The notes: generated by a model from the letters alone, not told the origin. 58,655 bases of DNA from Planctomycetota bacterium (GCA_021791715.1 JAJYWB010000005.1:1-58655); one strand, 5' to 3'. Shown: positions 1 through 12,057, numbered from the stretch's first letter. Numbers and translations are program-made.

Positions 1-128
1 GGTCCCAACCTCATGTCTCGGCAAACCAAAACGATCGCAGGACCTCATCGGCCCGTCCCGATCGCACCAAGAACCGGCTCGCGCCGGCTTCCCCCAAGGG
101 TTCAAGAAACGATTCGTTAGATGAGAAC

Positions 129-180
129 ATGATTGGGACGACATGATTGGGACGACACAATTGGGACGACATAATTGGGA
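129..180. repeat. 14-bp tandem repeat, 3.7 units
   Basis: Units begin at 129, 143, 157 and 171. The first two are identical (ATGATTGGGACGAC), the third differs at two bases and the fourth is cut off where the 100-bp repeat array starts. The unit ends in TTGGGA, the same bases that open the larger repeat, so the array may have grown by slippage at the edge of that element. Confidence 0.85.
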
Positions 181-550
181 GGGCGAACCTCCCGGTGAGC
201 CGAATCCCAATCGGTGATCAAATCCTTCGCCTACGAATTATGAATTCGGAGGTTGATGGTTGGGCTCGCGGAGTCTGGGAGGGCGAACCTCCCGGTGAGC
301 CGTATCCCAATCGGTGATAAAATCCTTCGCATAAGAATTATGAATTCGGAGGTTGATGGTTGAGCCCGCGGAGTCCGGGAGGGCGAACCTCCCGGTGAGC
401 CGAATCCCAATCGATGATAAAATTCTTCGCCTACGAATTATGAATTCGGAGGTTGATGGTTGGGCCCGCGGAGTCCGGCAGGGCGAACCTCCTGTGAGCC
501 GAATCCCAATCGATGAAAAAATCCTTCGCGTTTACGTGATCGTCGGGTAA
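177..550. repeat. 100-bp tandem repeat array, 3.7 copies
   Basis: Copies start at 177, 277, 377 and 477 with an exact 100-bp period. Each opens with GGGAGGGCGAACCTCC followed by GGTGAGCC, whose first part can fold into a 6-bp hairpin (GGGAGG/CCTCCC). The rest contains GAATTATGAATTCGGAGG and TTGATGGTTG. Copies differ at a few scattered positions; the fourth is truncated and has a 2-base deletion in the core. The unit is far too long for a CRISPR repeat and has no spacers. Confidence 0.9.
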
Positions 551-605
551 CGATATCTTATGGAAAGGTTTGGGTGGTTGAAACCGATCGGGGGCCTTTG
601 GTACA

Positions 606-633
606 CGGCTCACCAGGAGGTTCGCCCTCCCAA
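606..633 (-). repeat. Inverted copy of the dispersed repeat core
   Basis: This is the reverse complement of the opening of the 100-bp repeat (GGCTCACC, then AGGAGGTTCGCCCTCCC). It faces the tandem array 60 bp away, so the pair could form a long stem. The same core recurs at 21365-21485. Confidence 0.8.
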
Positions 634-846
634 TAACGTCGCACTCCCAATAACAAGACGCAAACAATAACGTGGCGTCCACAAGACGTTCTTCCAAAGG
701 CTTAGGATTGTTCATGATTTCGATTTGAAGAAGATTTCCGATTCCGATCGACTCTCGCCGGTCGCGGGAAGGCGCATGCGAAAGCGTGCTTCTCCCCCTG
801 ACCGACGGTCGGGTGAGGAGGCCGCTGCATAGGCGGTTCTCCAAAC

Positions 847-860
847 GCTCTTTGACAATC
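847..860 (+). promoter_or_regulatory. boxA-like rRNA antitermination site
   Basis: The sequence GCTCTTTGACAATC closely matches the boxA element (E. coli GCTCTTTAACAA) bound by NusB/NusE in rRNA leaders and spacers. It lies 470 bp before the 23S start. Just upstream, at about 796-818, a small GACCGACGGTC hairpin sits where a boxB-like stem is often found. Its presence suggests the 23S-5S unit is transcribed from a promoter upstream of 847. The TTGACA inside could also be read as a -35 box, but no good -10 follows at the right distance. Confidence 0.55.
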
Positions 861-1330
861 CGGTGATTGGTCACGTAAGTACATAACTAGGCAAGAAGCG
901 GCTTGCCGAACTTGCGTGTTCGGCGCTTCGGCGTCGAGCGAACAAGGTCGGGCAAGCGGCGGTGTCGTCGTGGCACCAAAGGCGGACCGAGCGTAACAAC
1001 TCGATCCTCCGCTTCTTCATCAATCTCCAATTAGAACGTGCTGAAATACACATTGAGGCGTGACGGACCGGCGCGAGTCGGACCGTCCGCGAAACGGAGA
1101 TCGCCTTGGGGGACGGCGTCGCGAGACGCAGACCTTCATCGCGCGATTTCCAGGCGACCAAGCACGCTTCGGTTTGGATCGATCGGTCGAGTTTTGTTTC
1201 GTGAACCGACTTGAGCGTATTTTCTTTCAAGGATGTACGGTTAAGAGCGAGTTTTCAAGGTCGAAAGATTTTGAGATCTTGTGGTTGACGCAAATAAACA
1301 TTCGAGCGGGGGTCCGGGCCGGATCGGCGT
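861..1330 (+). other. 23S rRNA leader region
   Basis: This 470-bp stretch lies between the boxA-like site and the 23S 5' end. I see no tRNA and no 16S sequence. Open frames on both strands are not protein-like. It is probably transcribed spacer removed during rRNA maturation. Confidence 0.5.
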
Positions 1331-4136
<2,806 letters not shown>

Positions 4137-4440
4137 ACCCCGATTCGCTCCGGAACCGTACGCTCGGTTCGGACCGAAAGACGGGTGCGATAAAAACGTC
4201 GCCAAATGATCAATTATGTCGAGAAACGGGCGAAGGCTTCGATTTCGACGGAATTGATCGAGCGGACGACGCCTGAATGTGAATGACGGGCGTGGAGCGA
4301 ATGAGAAAGCGACCTTCGGGTCGCGACGACGCCGCGAGGATTCGCGAGAATCTTCGAGTGAAAGCTTAAGTGATCAATCATTTGATGAATGATGAGCGGA
4401 CAAGGGCGCGCGACGGGTCGAAAGGCCCGTCGCGGGCATG
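4137..4440 (+). other. 23S-5S spacer with processing hairpin
   Basis: The spacer is about 300 bp and has no tRNA. A perfect 9-bp stem (4409-4417 with 4426-4434, CGCGACGGG/CCCGTCGCG) ends six bases before the 5S gene and is a likely maturation signal. Confidence 0.6.
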
Positions 4441-4549
4441 TCCGGCGACGATACCGGCGGGGTCACACCCGTTCCCATTCCGAACACGGCCGTTAAGCCC
4501 GTCGGGCCAATGATAGTGCCTTCGGCGCGAAAGTCGGTTATCGCCGGAC
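4441..4549 (+). rRNA. 5S ribosomal RNA
   Basis: Recognised by CCCATTCCGAACACGG, the conserved loop B/C segment, and by terminal pairing of TCCGGCGA (4441-4448) with TCGCCGGA (4541-4548). The length of about 109 nt fits 5S rRNA. It lies 304 bp after 23S on the same strand and was presumably co-transcribed with it. Confidence 0.93.
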
Positions 4550-4574
4550 TCTTATTTGGATTTGAAGCGACGAG

Positions 4575-4620
4575 CGGCGGCGCGGGATCGAGATCGACCC
4601 CGCGCCGCCGTTTGCGTTTT
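4575..4620 (+). terminator. Terminator of the 23S-5S unit
   Basis: A perfect 12-bp stem, CGGCGGCGCGGG (4575-4586) with CCCGCGCCGCCG (4598-4609), is followed by GTTTGCGTTTT. It ends the rRNA transcript. Confidence 0.8.
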
Positions 4621-5229
4621 GACGCGGCCCTGATTTTCACACGTTTCAACCGAGTCGATCCGAGCCGGCGGGTTGAAATGAACTCTCTCAGCACGTGTTT
4701 CGCGAGAAGCCGATCCTCTTCGAGTTTTGACCGCCCAAACGCGGCGCCCGACCGCCGGCGCTCGCTCAAGCGAGGTAAATGAGGCACGCGAGTGATTCCG
4801 AGGCTTAACGGCTAATCCGACGAGACGGCGATCGACTTCAGCCTGAATCCATCATACACCCGCTCGATCGCCTGGAAATAAACCGTCCCAAGGCGCCATT
4901 TCGCTTCGCTTAAGCCGAGATCGTGTGATCCCCCCCGCCCTGTTTGATTTCGGCATAATGGAAGAATGCGACAGTTCGCTCGGGGAGCGATCGTTTGATT
5001 TCGAGCTGTACCACGATGTCATGGATAACGATCAAGGAATGACCTCGACTTGTTACAGAACGTGTTACAGAGCGACGATCTCCGGCGAATCGTGATCATC
5101 GGCCACTATTCAAGCGATCGGATGCCGAGTAAGATTCCTAAACAAGAGCGTGCGAAATTCGTATCGGAGCGACGAGATCTCCCGGGCCGGCTCGGAATTC
5201 TCGTCTCATGGCGCCAACAAAGGATTTAT
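4621..5229. other. Intergenic stretch after the rRNA genes
   Basis: About 600 bp without a convincing gene. The frame of the next gene stays open upstream to 5050, but the extra part lacks a ribosome site and precedes a clear signal peptide, so it is treated as non-coding. No repeats or clear promoter were noticed. Confidence 0.5.
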
Positions 5230-6186
5230 ATGATGACCCCTCCTGGAATCAATCGCGTGCGCATCGGCCTTTCGACGCTATTCGTCGCGTCGTTCCTCGT
5301 CGCCGGAACCCCCGCGTCGGCTCAGACGACCCTCCGCTGGAAATTCCAGGAAGGCGAGACCCTGCACTACATCGTCGAGGAAAAGAACAACACCAAAACA
5401 TTGACGAACGGCAATGAAATCAAATACACATCCGATCAAGTGATGGAATATTCATGGAAAGTGAAAAAGGTGTTCGCCGACGGTTCGGCGCGGGTCGCTC
5501 AGAAGCGTGAGCGGGTGCGGATGAAGGTGGTCGCTCCGTTCACCAATTTCGAGTACGACAGCGCCAAAGAACCCGCCAAGACCGACAAAAAAGACGAGCA
5601 AGCGAACCCTCAGGAAGAGGCGGCGAAGCAGAGCTTTCGTGAGATGATCGGAGTCGAGATCGACCTGACGATGAATCCGCTGGGCGAGGTCACCGACGTC
5701 GATCTTCCCGAATCGCTCCTCAAGAAGCTGCGCGAGACCGCGCGTCAGTCGGGCGCCGAGGAAGAATTCTCGGAGGATAAAATCAAAGAGAGCTTTAAAC
5801 ACAACGTCATCGTTTTACCCAAGAATCCCGTCGCCGAAGGCGCCGCCTGGACGGGCGCCGAGGAACTCCCCGCTCCCGACGGAAAACTCAAACATGAAAG
5901 AACATATACTTTTAAAGGCACAACAAAGAAAAACGGTAAAACGTTCGATCTCATCGAACTCGCCACCAAAATCACTTTCGTCCCCGACGCCAACGCGAGC
6001 GGAAAGTTCAAAGTTCGCTCGGCCAAACTCTCGGGAAATTTCCACTTCGATAACGAAAAAGGCCGGCTCGTCGAATCGGAACAAACGAACATCGTCGAAC
6101 TCGAGGTCGAAGAAAACAACAATAAGGCCGAGCAAACGATCCAGACGACCACGCTCTTCTCGTTAAAACCCGTCGCCGGAGAATAA
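5230..6186 (+). CDS. Exported protein, DUF6263-like
   Basis: The product is about 318 aa. The ATG at 5230 is chosen because AAGGA lies just upstream and a typical signal peptide follows (IGLSTLFVASFLVAG, then ASAQ as the cleavage site). The mature part opens with LRWKFQEGETLHYIVEEK and is rich in beta-strand patterns and charged residues, resembling the DUF6263 family that is common in planctomycetes and has no known function. A Lys/Glu-rich loop interrupts the middle. It likely acts in the periplasm. It stands alone, convergent with the following regulator gene, with 49 bp between the two stops. The family match is from memory of its pattern. Confidence 0.75.
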   Translation: MMTPPGINRVRIGLSTLFVASFLVAGTPASAQTTLRWKFQEGETLHYIVEEKNNTKTLTNGNEIKYTSDQVMEYSWKVKKVFADGSARVAQKRERVRMKVVAPFTNFEYDSAKEPAKTDKKDEQANPQEEAAKQSFREMIGVEIDLTMNPLGEVTDVDLPESLLKKLRETARQSGAEEEFSEDKIKESFKHNVIVLPKNPVAEGAAWTGAEELPAPDGKLKHERTYTFKGTTKKNGKTFDLIELATKITFVPDANASGKFKVRSAKLSGNFHFDNEKGRLVESEQTNIVELEVEENNNKAEQTIQTTTLFSLKPVAGE

Positions 6187-6235
6187 TCTTTATCGATCCG
6201 TCGATATGGCGATACGGCTCAAGCGTTATCAAACG

Positions 6236-9200
6236 TCACGCCAAACCGTGTTTCTTGAGCTTGCTGAAGAACGTACTGCGAGGCATCGCCAGCAACCTGG
6301 CGGCCTCGCTTTTATTGCCTCGGGCCGAATCGAGCGCCTCGATCAACCGCTCTCGCTCGTAAGCCTCAACCTCGGAATCGAGATCCTGGAACGTCCGCTC
6401 GTCGTCCCAAGCCGATTTCGAGCCCGAATCGGACGAAAAATGCGTCCCCGAAGCCGAAGCCGAAATCGCCTCCAGGCTCGCGACCGAAGACGAATTCGAC
6501 GCGACCGCGGCCGCTCGAGACCGCCTGATTCGCGGCGATCGAAGCTCCTCGGGTAAATCGTCGCGCCCCAAACTCGGACCGTCGGCCAAAACGACCGCTC
6601 GCTCAATCACGTTTTCAAGCTCTCGAATGTTCCCAGGCCACGAATAATGGATCAAGCACTCGATCGCGTCGTCGTCGATTCGGAGGATCGGTTTATCGAT
6701 GCGCGCCGCGGCGCGCCGAAGGAAATGAATCGCCAACTCGAAAACGTCTTCCCTGCGATCGCGCAAAGATGGAGTCGATATGCTGATAACGTTGAGTCGA
6801 TAATATAAATCGCTTCGGAATCGACCTGCGCGTATGAGCGATTCCAGATCTTGATGCGTCGCCGCGACGATGCGGACGTCGACGCGGATCGGCTGCGAAC
6901 TTCCCACCTTCTCAAAAGTCGTCTCCTGCAAAACTCGGAGCAATTTGATCTGAACCTCGAGATTGATGTCGCCGATCTCGTCGAGAAACAGCGTGCCGCC
7001 GTCGGCTTGTTGAAAGCGACCGATCCGGTCGCGGTCGGCGCCCGTGAACGCCCCTTTCACGTGGCCGAAAAGCTCGCTTTCGAGGAGCGTTTGAGAAAGC
7101 GCCGCGCAGTGCACTTTAACGAACGGCCCGTCCCTTCTGGGACTGGCGAAATGGATCGCCTCGGCGAGCCTTTCCTTGCCCGTTCCGCTCTCGCCGCGGA
7201 TCAAAACCGCGGATTGACTGAGCGCGACCTTCCGCGCAGTCTCGATCATCCGTTTCATCGAGGCGCTCTTGCCGATGAGCCCCTCGAACGGAGTCGGATC
7301 GGAAACCGTCGGCAATTTTAATTGATTATGCGAGGAGAATTCGATTTCGCCGGGGCGATCCATCACTTGATTTTGCAGGATGAGAATCCGACGTTGTTGT
7401 TCGGCGATTTTCTCGACCTTTTCACGGACTTCGCGTTCGAGCATTTTGAGCGTTTCTTGGATGCCCGCGGAGTGAAGCGCGAGGGTCGTCACCGATCCGA
7501 GCGCCCCCAGAAACGCGATCTCCTCCTCCTCGTAGGGCATTCCGTTGCGTTTCGGCCCGAGGATCAAAATGCCGGCGGGAGAACCGTCGGCGGCGAGCAA
7601 CGGATAGGCGATTTCTCCGCCGAGCGAGATCATCGAATCGGTCGCGGCGTCTCGTCCCGAAGAATAAACCGACGCGTGTAATACCTTGGGAGATCGATCG
7701 CCCCTCAGCCGCGCCACGAGAGGATCGTCGGCGGCCAATTTTCGCTGATCGGGCTCGGGTCCGAGACACGCCGCGAGCGTCATCTCCCCCCCGCCCGGTT
7801 CGACAAGATAAATCGCCCCCCAGTCGAGCCGCAAAATCTCCGAAGCCGCCTCGAGCAATCGCTGCCCCAGTCGTTCGCGATCGATCAAGCTCCCCACCGC
7901 CTGGCTCATCTTCCGCATCGCTTGATCAAATTTGTATTTTTCGCGATGAAACCGCCGATCGAGAGCCCGCTGAAATCGCTCGCGAGCCAGCCCCGCGAGA
8001 ATCAGAAGCGCGAAAGCCGCCGCGGCGACCACCTTGGCGCCAAACGACGTATGATATAAACTCATGTTTGCGCCGACCGCCGCTGCGCTCCCCACCACCG
8101 CCAACCAATAAATCATCCCCAGCGCCAAACTGACCGAAAAATAAATCACGCTCCTATTAATAATTTCATCAACATGCATGAGCTTATAGCGGGTGATGCT
8201 GACGGCGTAAGCGAGCGTGTAAAACAACGAGACGACGAACATCTTCCACGCCGCGCTCTCTCGCGCCAGGCTCGCCGCGTCGCGATAAGCCTGGAAGAGG
8301 ACGTATCCAATCAAAATCGATGAGAATACCGACGCGACCAGGATCCACTTGATCTGATTCCGTTCCGAGATCGTCCTGGCGTGAAAGAAGCCGCGGAACA
8401 AGAGCGCCAAACAGCCCGCGAAAACAAGCGACGCGACGACGATATACCCCTCGCTCAAATAGCGAACGACCCGAATGGCGCCTTCGACTCCGAGCTCGGG
8501 ATGCGATTTGGCGACGTGAATCCAGGTGATCCCTCCCCAGATCGTCGCGAGATAAACCCCGGGGATCCCGTACAACAACCCCAAAATCAACCGCCTACGC
8601 GTCAGCAACACGCGGTGAACACGCGGAAATACGAGATAAAAGTGAAAACTGACGATCGGCACGAACATCGCGAACGCCGCGAATAAATAGATCAAAGGTA
8701 AGCTGACGACGATCCACGACCAGTGATACCCCCCCATGAAAGCCCCGACCGTCACCACGCAAAGCCTGAAAAAAAGCCGCGCCGAGTCGTCTTCGTTTCG
8801 CTTCCAATAAACACGTGCGCCGATCGCGAAGATCACCATCTCTTGAAAAAACCAAACGAGCGACCAAACATACGATCGAAACGGCCGATACCGAATTCGC
8901 GCGACCGCGTTATGAACCGAGCCGTCGATCGAACGCCAACGAACCACGATCTTACCGTCGACGTTGCGGCCGAGATCGCGCAACGCGTCGACATAATCGG
9001 TATAATATTGGATCTTGCGATCACCGATTTGAAGGAGTCGATCCCCCTTCGCGGGGGGGCGAGGCGCCCACTCATAATCCGAGCCGTCGACCGATCGCTG
9101 AAGCGCCGTCCCAAACACACACTCGACGCCGATGTCCCCCATCGTCGCCACCACAATCATCACCCAAAACGAATAAATTAACACTCCCCATGAAATCGCG

Positions 9201-9340
9201 ATCATCCCCAATCGGGGCGATCTCCAAAGGGAACAAAACCAACTCCAAAACGTATCGTTCGCCGACTCTCGGCGCGATCGTTCCGAAACAATATAAGGAT
9301 ATTCCGGGTTCACGCCTCGGTCGATCATGGTGGGCTTCAC
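6236..9340 (-). CDS. Membrane-anchored sigma54-dependent activator
   Basis: The product is about 1,034 aa. Order from the N-terminus: a TM segment (residues ~44-66), a PDZ-like segment (~75-150, with the typical GDRLLQIGD turn), a multi-TM block (~155-450), a GAF-type domain (~480-625), a coiled coil (~625-660), a sigma54 AAA+ domain (~685-930) and a Fis-type helix-turn-helix at the end (~1005-1034). The AAA+ domain has Walker A GESGTGKE (716-723), the sigma54-contacting GAFTGA loop (763-768) and Walker B GGTLFLDEIGD (781-791), so it should be an active bacterial enhancer-binding protein. There is no receiver domain; sensing is probably by the membrane, PDZ or GAF parts. The GTG start is followed by an in-frame ATG four codons later. 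Targets are unknown. Confidence 0.93.
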   Translation of the reverse strand: MKPTMIDRGVNPEYPYIVSERSRRESANDTFWSWFCSLWRSPRLGMIAISWGVLIYSFWVMIVVATMGDIGVECVFGTALQRSVDGSDYEWAPRPPAKGDRLLQIGDRKIQYYTDYVDALRDLGRNVDGKIVVRWRSIDGSVHNAVARIRYRPFRSYVWSLVWFFQEMVIFAIGARVYWKRNEDDSARLFFRLCVVTVGAFMGGYHWSWIVVSLPLIYLFAAFAMFVPIVSFHFYLVFPRVHRVLLTRRRLILGLLYGIPGVYLATIWGGITWIHVAKSHPELGVEGAIRVVRYLSEGYIVVASLVFAGCLALLFRGFFHARTISERNQIKWILVASVFSSILIGYVLFQAYRDAASLARESAAWKMFVVSLFYTLAYAVSITRYKLMHVDEIINRSVIYFSVSLALGMIYWLAVVGSAAAVGANMSLYHTSFGAKVVAAAAFALLILAGLARERFQRALDRRFHREKYKFDQAMRKMSQAVGSLIDRERLGQRLLEAASEILRLDWGAIYLVEPGGGEMTLAACLGPEPDQRKLAADDPLVARLRGDRSPKVLHASVYSSGRDAATDSMISLGGEIAYPLLAADGSPAGILILGPKRNGMPYEEEEIAFLGALGSVTTLALHSAGIQETLKMLEREVREKVEKIAEQQRRILILQNQVMDRPGEIEFSSHNQLKLPTVSDPTPFEGLIGKSASMKRMIETARKVALSQSAVLIRGESGTGKERLAEAIHFASPRRDGPFVKVHCAALSQTLLESELFGHVKGAFTGADRDRIGRFQQADGGTLFLDEIGDINLEVQIKLLRVLQETTFEKVGSSQPIRVDVRIVAATHQDLESLIRAGRFRSDLYYRLNVISISTPSLRDRREDVFELAIHFLRRAAARIDKPILRIDDDAIECLIHYSWPGNIRELENVIERAVVLADGPSLGRDDLPEELRSPRIRRSRAAAVASNSSSVASLEAISASASGTHFSSDSGSKSAWDDERTFQDLDSEVEAYERERLIEALDSARGNKSEAARLLAMPRSTFFSKLKKHGLA

Positions 9341-9819
9341 AAGGTGTCGAAATCTCGTCGATCGTCAATCCATTCTAACGATCCAGCGCCGAGACGCAAG
9401 CTTTTCGTTAACGAAACCCGCGCCGAATTAACGAAATCGCCGGCTCGGCAAAAACCTTAGATAAACAGAATAACGGCTCTAGCAAAACTAGGATGTTTAA
9501 ACAGCATAAAGCGCCGACAGCGATTAATCCCACTCCATTGTCTTCATGATAGATAAAATGGATAATCTAGATAAAAATCTTCGGCCCAATTTGTTTCACG
9601 AAAAGGTAACGAAACCGGTTTGAGGCGATTCTTTGAGCGCCGAAAAACCGGCGATGATCCCTTCGGCGCTCGGTTGTGATTTCAGCGCCGAAGGTTTCAC
9701 CAGCGGCGTTTTGTAAAAATTTCACTCCGGCATGGGAAATGCCCTTTGACTGGTCGACTCGGCGCTTGCTCGCCATCGACTTTCGCAACATTCGTAGCCG
9801 GGTTTCAGGGAGCGACACC
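9341..9819. other. Divergent intergenic region
   Basis: 480 bp between two genes that point away from each other, so it should hold both promoters. It is locally AT-rich and carries the palindrome listed at 9403-9416. I found no clear -24/-12 (sigma54) promoter. The frame of the downstream hydrolase is open from 9676, but that part looks non-coding. Confidence 0.5.
9403..9416. promoter_or_regulatory. Palindromic operator-like site
   Basis: TTTCGTTAACGAAA is a perfect 14-bp palindrome. A half-site, TTAACGAAA, recurs about 20 bp downstream at ~9428. It lies 63 bp before the start of the sigma54 activator gene, where a dimeric regulator could act. The binding protein is unknown. Confidence 0.4.
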
Positions 9820-10686
9820 ATGCGGTTAGCGGCGAAGAGGCACGGCATCGGCGAACATCTTGGGTCGGCTTCAATCGACATCGACACGACGCTCCGATAT
9901 CCCGAGGGATCGTTTGAAGTCGTGAGGCTCGGCGAAGGGGATCCGCTCGTGCTGATACCAGGGCTCGCGGGCGGACCTCGGCTTCTCGTTCCACTGGCGC
10001 GTCGGTTGGCGATGCGTCGTCAGGTTATTATTATCGGCCTTCGCGGCGACTCGCATCCGCTCGCATCAAAGCGCACACACGATATTACCGATCACGCTCG
10101 CGACGTCGCGCGGATCATCGAATCGCTCGAGCTCCATCGTCCCGAGATCTTCGGCGTTTCGTTCGGCGGAGCGGTCGCGCTCGAACTCGCGATCGAACGC
10201 CCCGACCTCGTTCGCTCGCTCACCCTCCAGGGCGCCGATTCGTCGTTTCCCGAGAATGTCGGCGTTTGGTTCGCCAGAAGGGCGCTCGAGCGATTCCCGC
10301 TCCCCTCGAACAACGCCTTCGTGAACCAGTTCTTCAACCTGCTCCACGGAGGCAAGCCCGACGAACGTACGAAGCCGACCCTCGACTTCCTCGTCCGATC
10401 GTGCTGGTCGACCGATCAAAGCGAAATTGCGCATCGATTGCGCATTCTTAACGAATACGACGTTTCGGATCGCTTGTGGCGTATCGACGCTCCGACTCTC
10501 GTTCTGGCGGGAACGAAAGACGTCGTCGTCGCTCCCAGGCGGCAAAAGCGTCTCGCGAACGCGGTTCCGCTCGGGCTCTATCAACCGATCGAAGGAGCGG
10601 GGCACATCGCTTTTCTCACGCACTCGCGTCAGGTCGCCCGCGCGGTGTTGGGACGCGACCTCGAACCGTCGCGGGTCTCGGTGTGA
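9820..10686 (+). CDS. Alpha/beta hydrolase
   Basis: The product is about 288 aa from the ATG at 9820, which has AGGGAG about 10 bases upstream; the longer frame upstream is not protein-like. The fold is recognised by LVLIPGLAGG (oxyanion region), the nucleophile elbow GVSFGG, the acid Asp in GTKDVVV and the catalytic His in GAGHIAF. All three catalytic residues are present, so it should be an active soluble esterase-like enzyme. The substrate cannot be told from sequence. It is monocistronic and faces away from the sigma54 activator. Confidence 0.88.
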   Translation: MRLAAKRHGIGEHLGSASIDIDTTLRYPEGSFEVVRLGEGDPLVLIPGLAGGPRLLVPLARRLAMRRQVIIIGLRGDSHPLASKRTHDITDHARDVARIIESLELHRPEIFGVSFGGAVALELAIERPDLVRSLTLQGADSSFPENVGVWFARRALERFPLPSNNAFVNQFFNLLHGGKPDERTKPTLDFLVRSCWSTDQSEIAHRLRILNEYDVSDRLWRIDAPTLVLAGTKDVVVAPRRQKRLANAVPLGLYQPIEGAGHIAFLTHSRQVARAVLGRDLEPSRVSV

Positions 10687-10815
10687 TTCAAAGATCTCTC
10701 CGCGATCTTCTAAACTGATAAACTAAAATCGATAAGTCGGTGCGTCGCGCTCCGTTCTCAGTAATCGATCAAACATAAAAACAAACGTAAGCTTACGCAT
10801 ACTAAACGGCTTCAA

Positions 10816-10840
10816 GGGCGAGATCGATCGAATCTCGCCC
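10816..10840. terminator. Bidirectional terminator hairpin
   Basis: GGGCGAGAT (10816-10824) pairs perfectly with ATCTCGCCC (10832-10840) across a 7-nt loop. It sits between two convergent genes. A long T-run is missing on either side, so strength is uncertain. Confidence 0.5.
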
Positions 10841-10867
10841 CTGACGACGCCGGTTTAAGGTTTCTGA

Positions 10868-11827
10868 TCACGCCGAGGTCGATTGGGTTCGCTTACGAAG
10901 GACTTTGCACAAGCCCCCCGCGCCGATCGCGAGTAAAACGATCGACGACGGTTCGGGTACGGTTTTTGTAAGAGGCTCGACGGCGAGATATTGAACGTTG
11001 CCGAAGCTCGAATTCGAGTAGGTGTTGAGCAACGTTCCGCTCGTGTTGTAAGCCTCGATCTGCGTCCCCTCGGCCACGTAAAGATTGCTCGACGCGCCGC
11101 TGTACGCCAGGCCGAACGGAGTCAAAGCCGTCGACGATAACGAAAACGCATTGCTTACCGTGCTCGAAGGACTCGACAACGAATCAATCGCCAAGTTTAC
11201 ATTGTCCGACATGAATATGGTGTTGTTCGCTCCCGTCGCGAGGCCGAACGGACTTCCGCTAAACGGCAACGACGTGGGGAAACCCGATAGCGCCGATCCG
11301 CTCGAATTGAATCCGAACAATGCGTTATTCCCGGTCAATGGAGACGCGGCCACAAACACGTTTCCGTTGGAATCGACCGTGAGAGACGTCGGGGTACTCA
11401 ACCCGGATGCGAAAGTCGACCAACTCGCACTTGTGAAATTATATTCGCTTACGGTACCCGTGCTGTAGTTCGTCACATACATATTGCCTTTTGAGTCGAA
11501 CGCGATATCGTTCGGCCCGCTCAAAGACGAATTCGTAAACGAATTGATTTGAGTTAATGCGTTGTTGTTCACCGAGAATTCGAGAACGCTGTTCGATCCC
11601 GAATTGGCGACGAACAGATCGCCTTGATTGTTGAACGCCAACCCACCTGGAGCGCTCAGTCCGCTTGAATATGTGCTGTCGATATTGCCCGTGGCGGAGT
11701 TGATCGCGTAGATCGATCCGTTGAGGCTATCGGTGGCGAAGATTTCCTCGGCACGGGCACGGTTCGCCCAGAGCGAAGAACATGTGAGCAAGGTCATAAC
11801 GATCGCGAACGGTCGGCGGAACTTCAC
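10868..11827 (-). CDS. PEP-CTERM protein with NHL/propeller-like repeats
   Basis: The product is about 319 aa, starting at a GTG with AAGGAG 8 bases upstream. It has a signal peptide ending in ARA|EE, then repeated units of the type GPNDIAFDSKGNMYVTN and APGGLAFNNQGDLFVAN, which are NHL/YncE-like beta-propeller blades rich in Ser and Asn. The C-terminus is a sorting signal: VPEPSSI, a hydrophobic helix and KVLRKR. In PEP-CTERM systems an exosortase removes this tail, placing the protein at or outside the cell envelope. No exosortase gene is in the window. It lies downstream of the beta-helix gene on the same strand, 284 bp away. Confidence 0.88.
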   Translation of the reverse strand: MKFRRPFAIVMTLLTCSSLWANRARAEEIFATDSLNGSIYAINSATGNIDSTYSSGLSAPGGLAFNNQGDLFVANSGSNSVLEFSVNNNALTQINSFTNSSLSGPNDIAFDSKGNMYVTNYSTGTVSEYNFTSASWSTFASGLSTPTSLTVDSNGNVFVAASPLTGNNALFGFNSSGSALSGFPTSLPFSGSPFGLATGANNTIFMSDNVNLAIDSLSSPSSTVSNAFSLSSTALTPFGLAYSGASSNLYVAEGTQIEAYNTSGTLLNTYSNSSFGNVQYLAVEPLTKTVPEPSSIVLLAIGAGGLCKVLRKRTQSTSA

Positions 11828-12057
11828 GACTTATCTCCTTCAAAACGGGTGTGTATCTCGGCTCATCATCAGGATCAGGAAGGCTTCGCATTCGATATTT
11901 TCGAACATCCCATTTGAATAGGAATGTTCACAAGATGTCAGGATGCGATTCAGATATCGATCCAATTGAATGGATCCCGCTCGTCTACTTAGTAATTTAT
12001 TCTTGAAGTAATCAAGATTAATGATAAGAAAAGACAAGCATTGAACGGCGGGGTGCG

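Larger units (their letters stand above)
1..846. other. Gene-poor region upstream of the rRNA genes
   Basis: No convincing protein gene is present. Short open frames exist but are low-complexity, overlap repeats and lack ribosome sites. The region holds a 14-bp tandem repeat, a 100-bp tandem repeat and one inverted copy of the repeat core, all listed separately. The 3' end of a 16S rRNA gene, expected if the rRNA genes were linked, is not seen. The rRNA promoter probably lies in or before this stretch, but I cannot place it. Confidence 0.6.

Noticed and set aside
177..550. CRISPR array
   Set aside because: The period is exactly 100 bp with the whole unit repeated; there are no unique spacers and no cas genes.
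852..881. Simple TTGACA promoter for the rRNA unit
   Set aside because: The TTGACA is better explained as part of a boxA-like site, and no acceptable -10 lies 16-18 bp downstream.
8815..9378. 187-aa plus-strand frame over the sigma54 activator 5' end
   Set aside because: Antisense shadow of a well-supported gene, rich in Arg and Ser with no domain signal.
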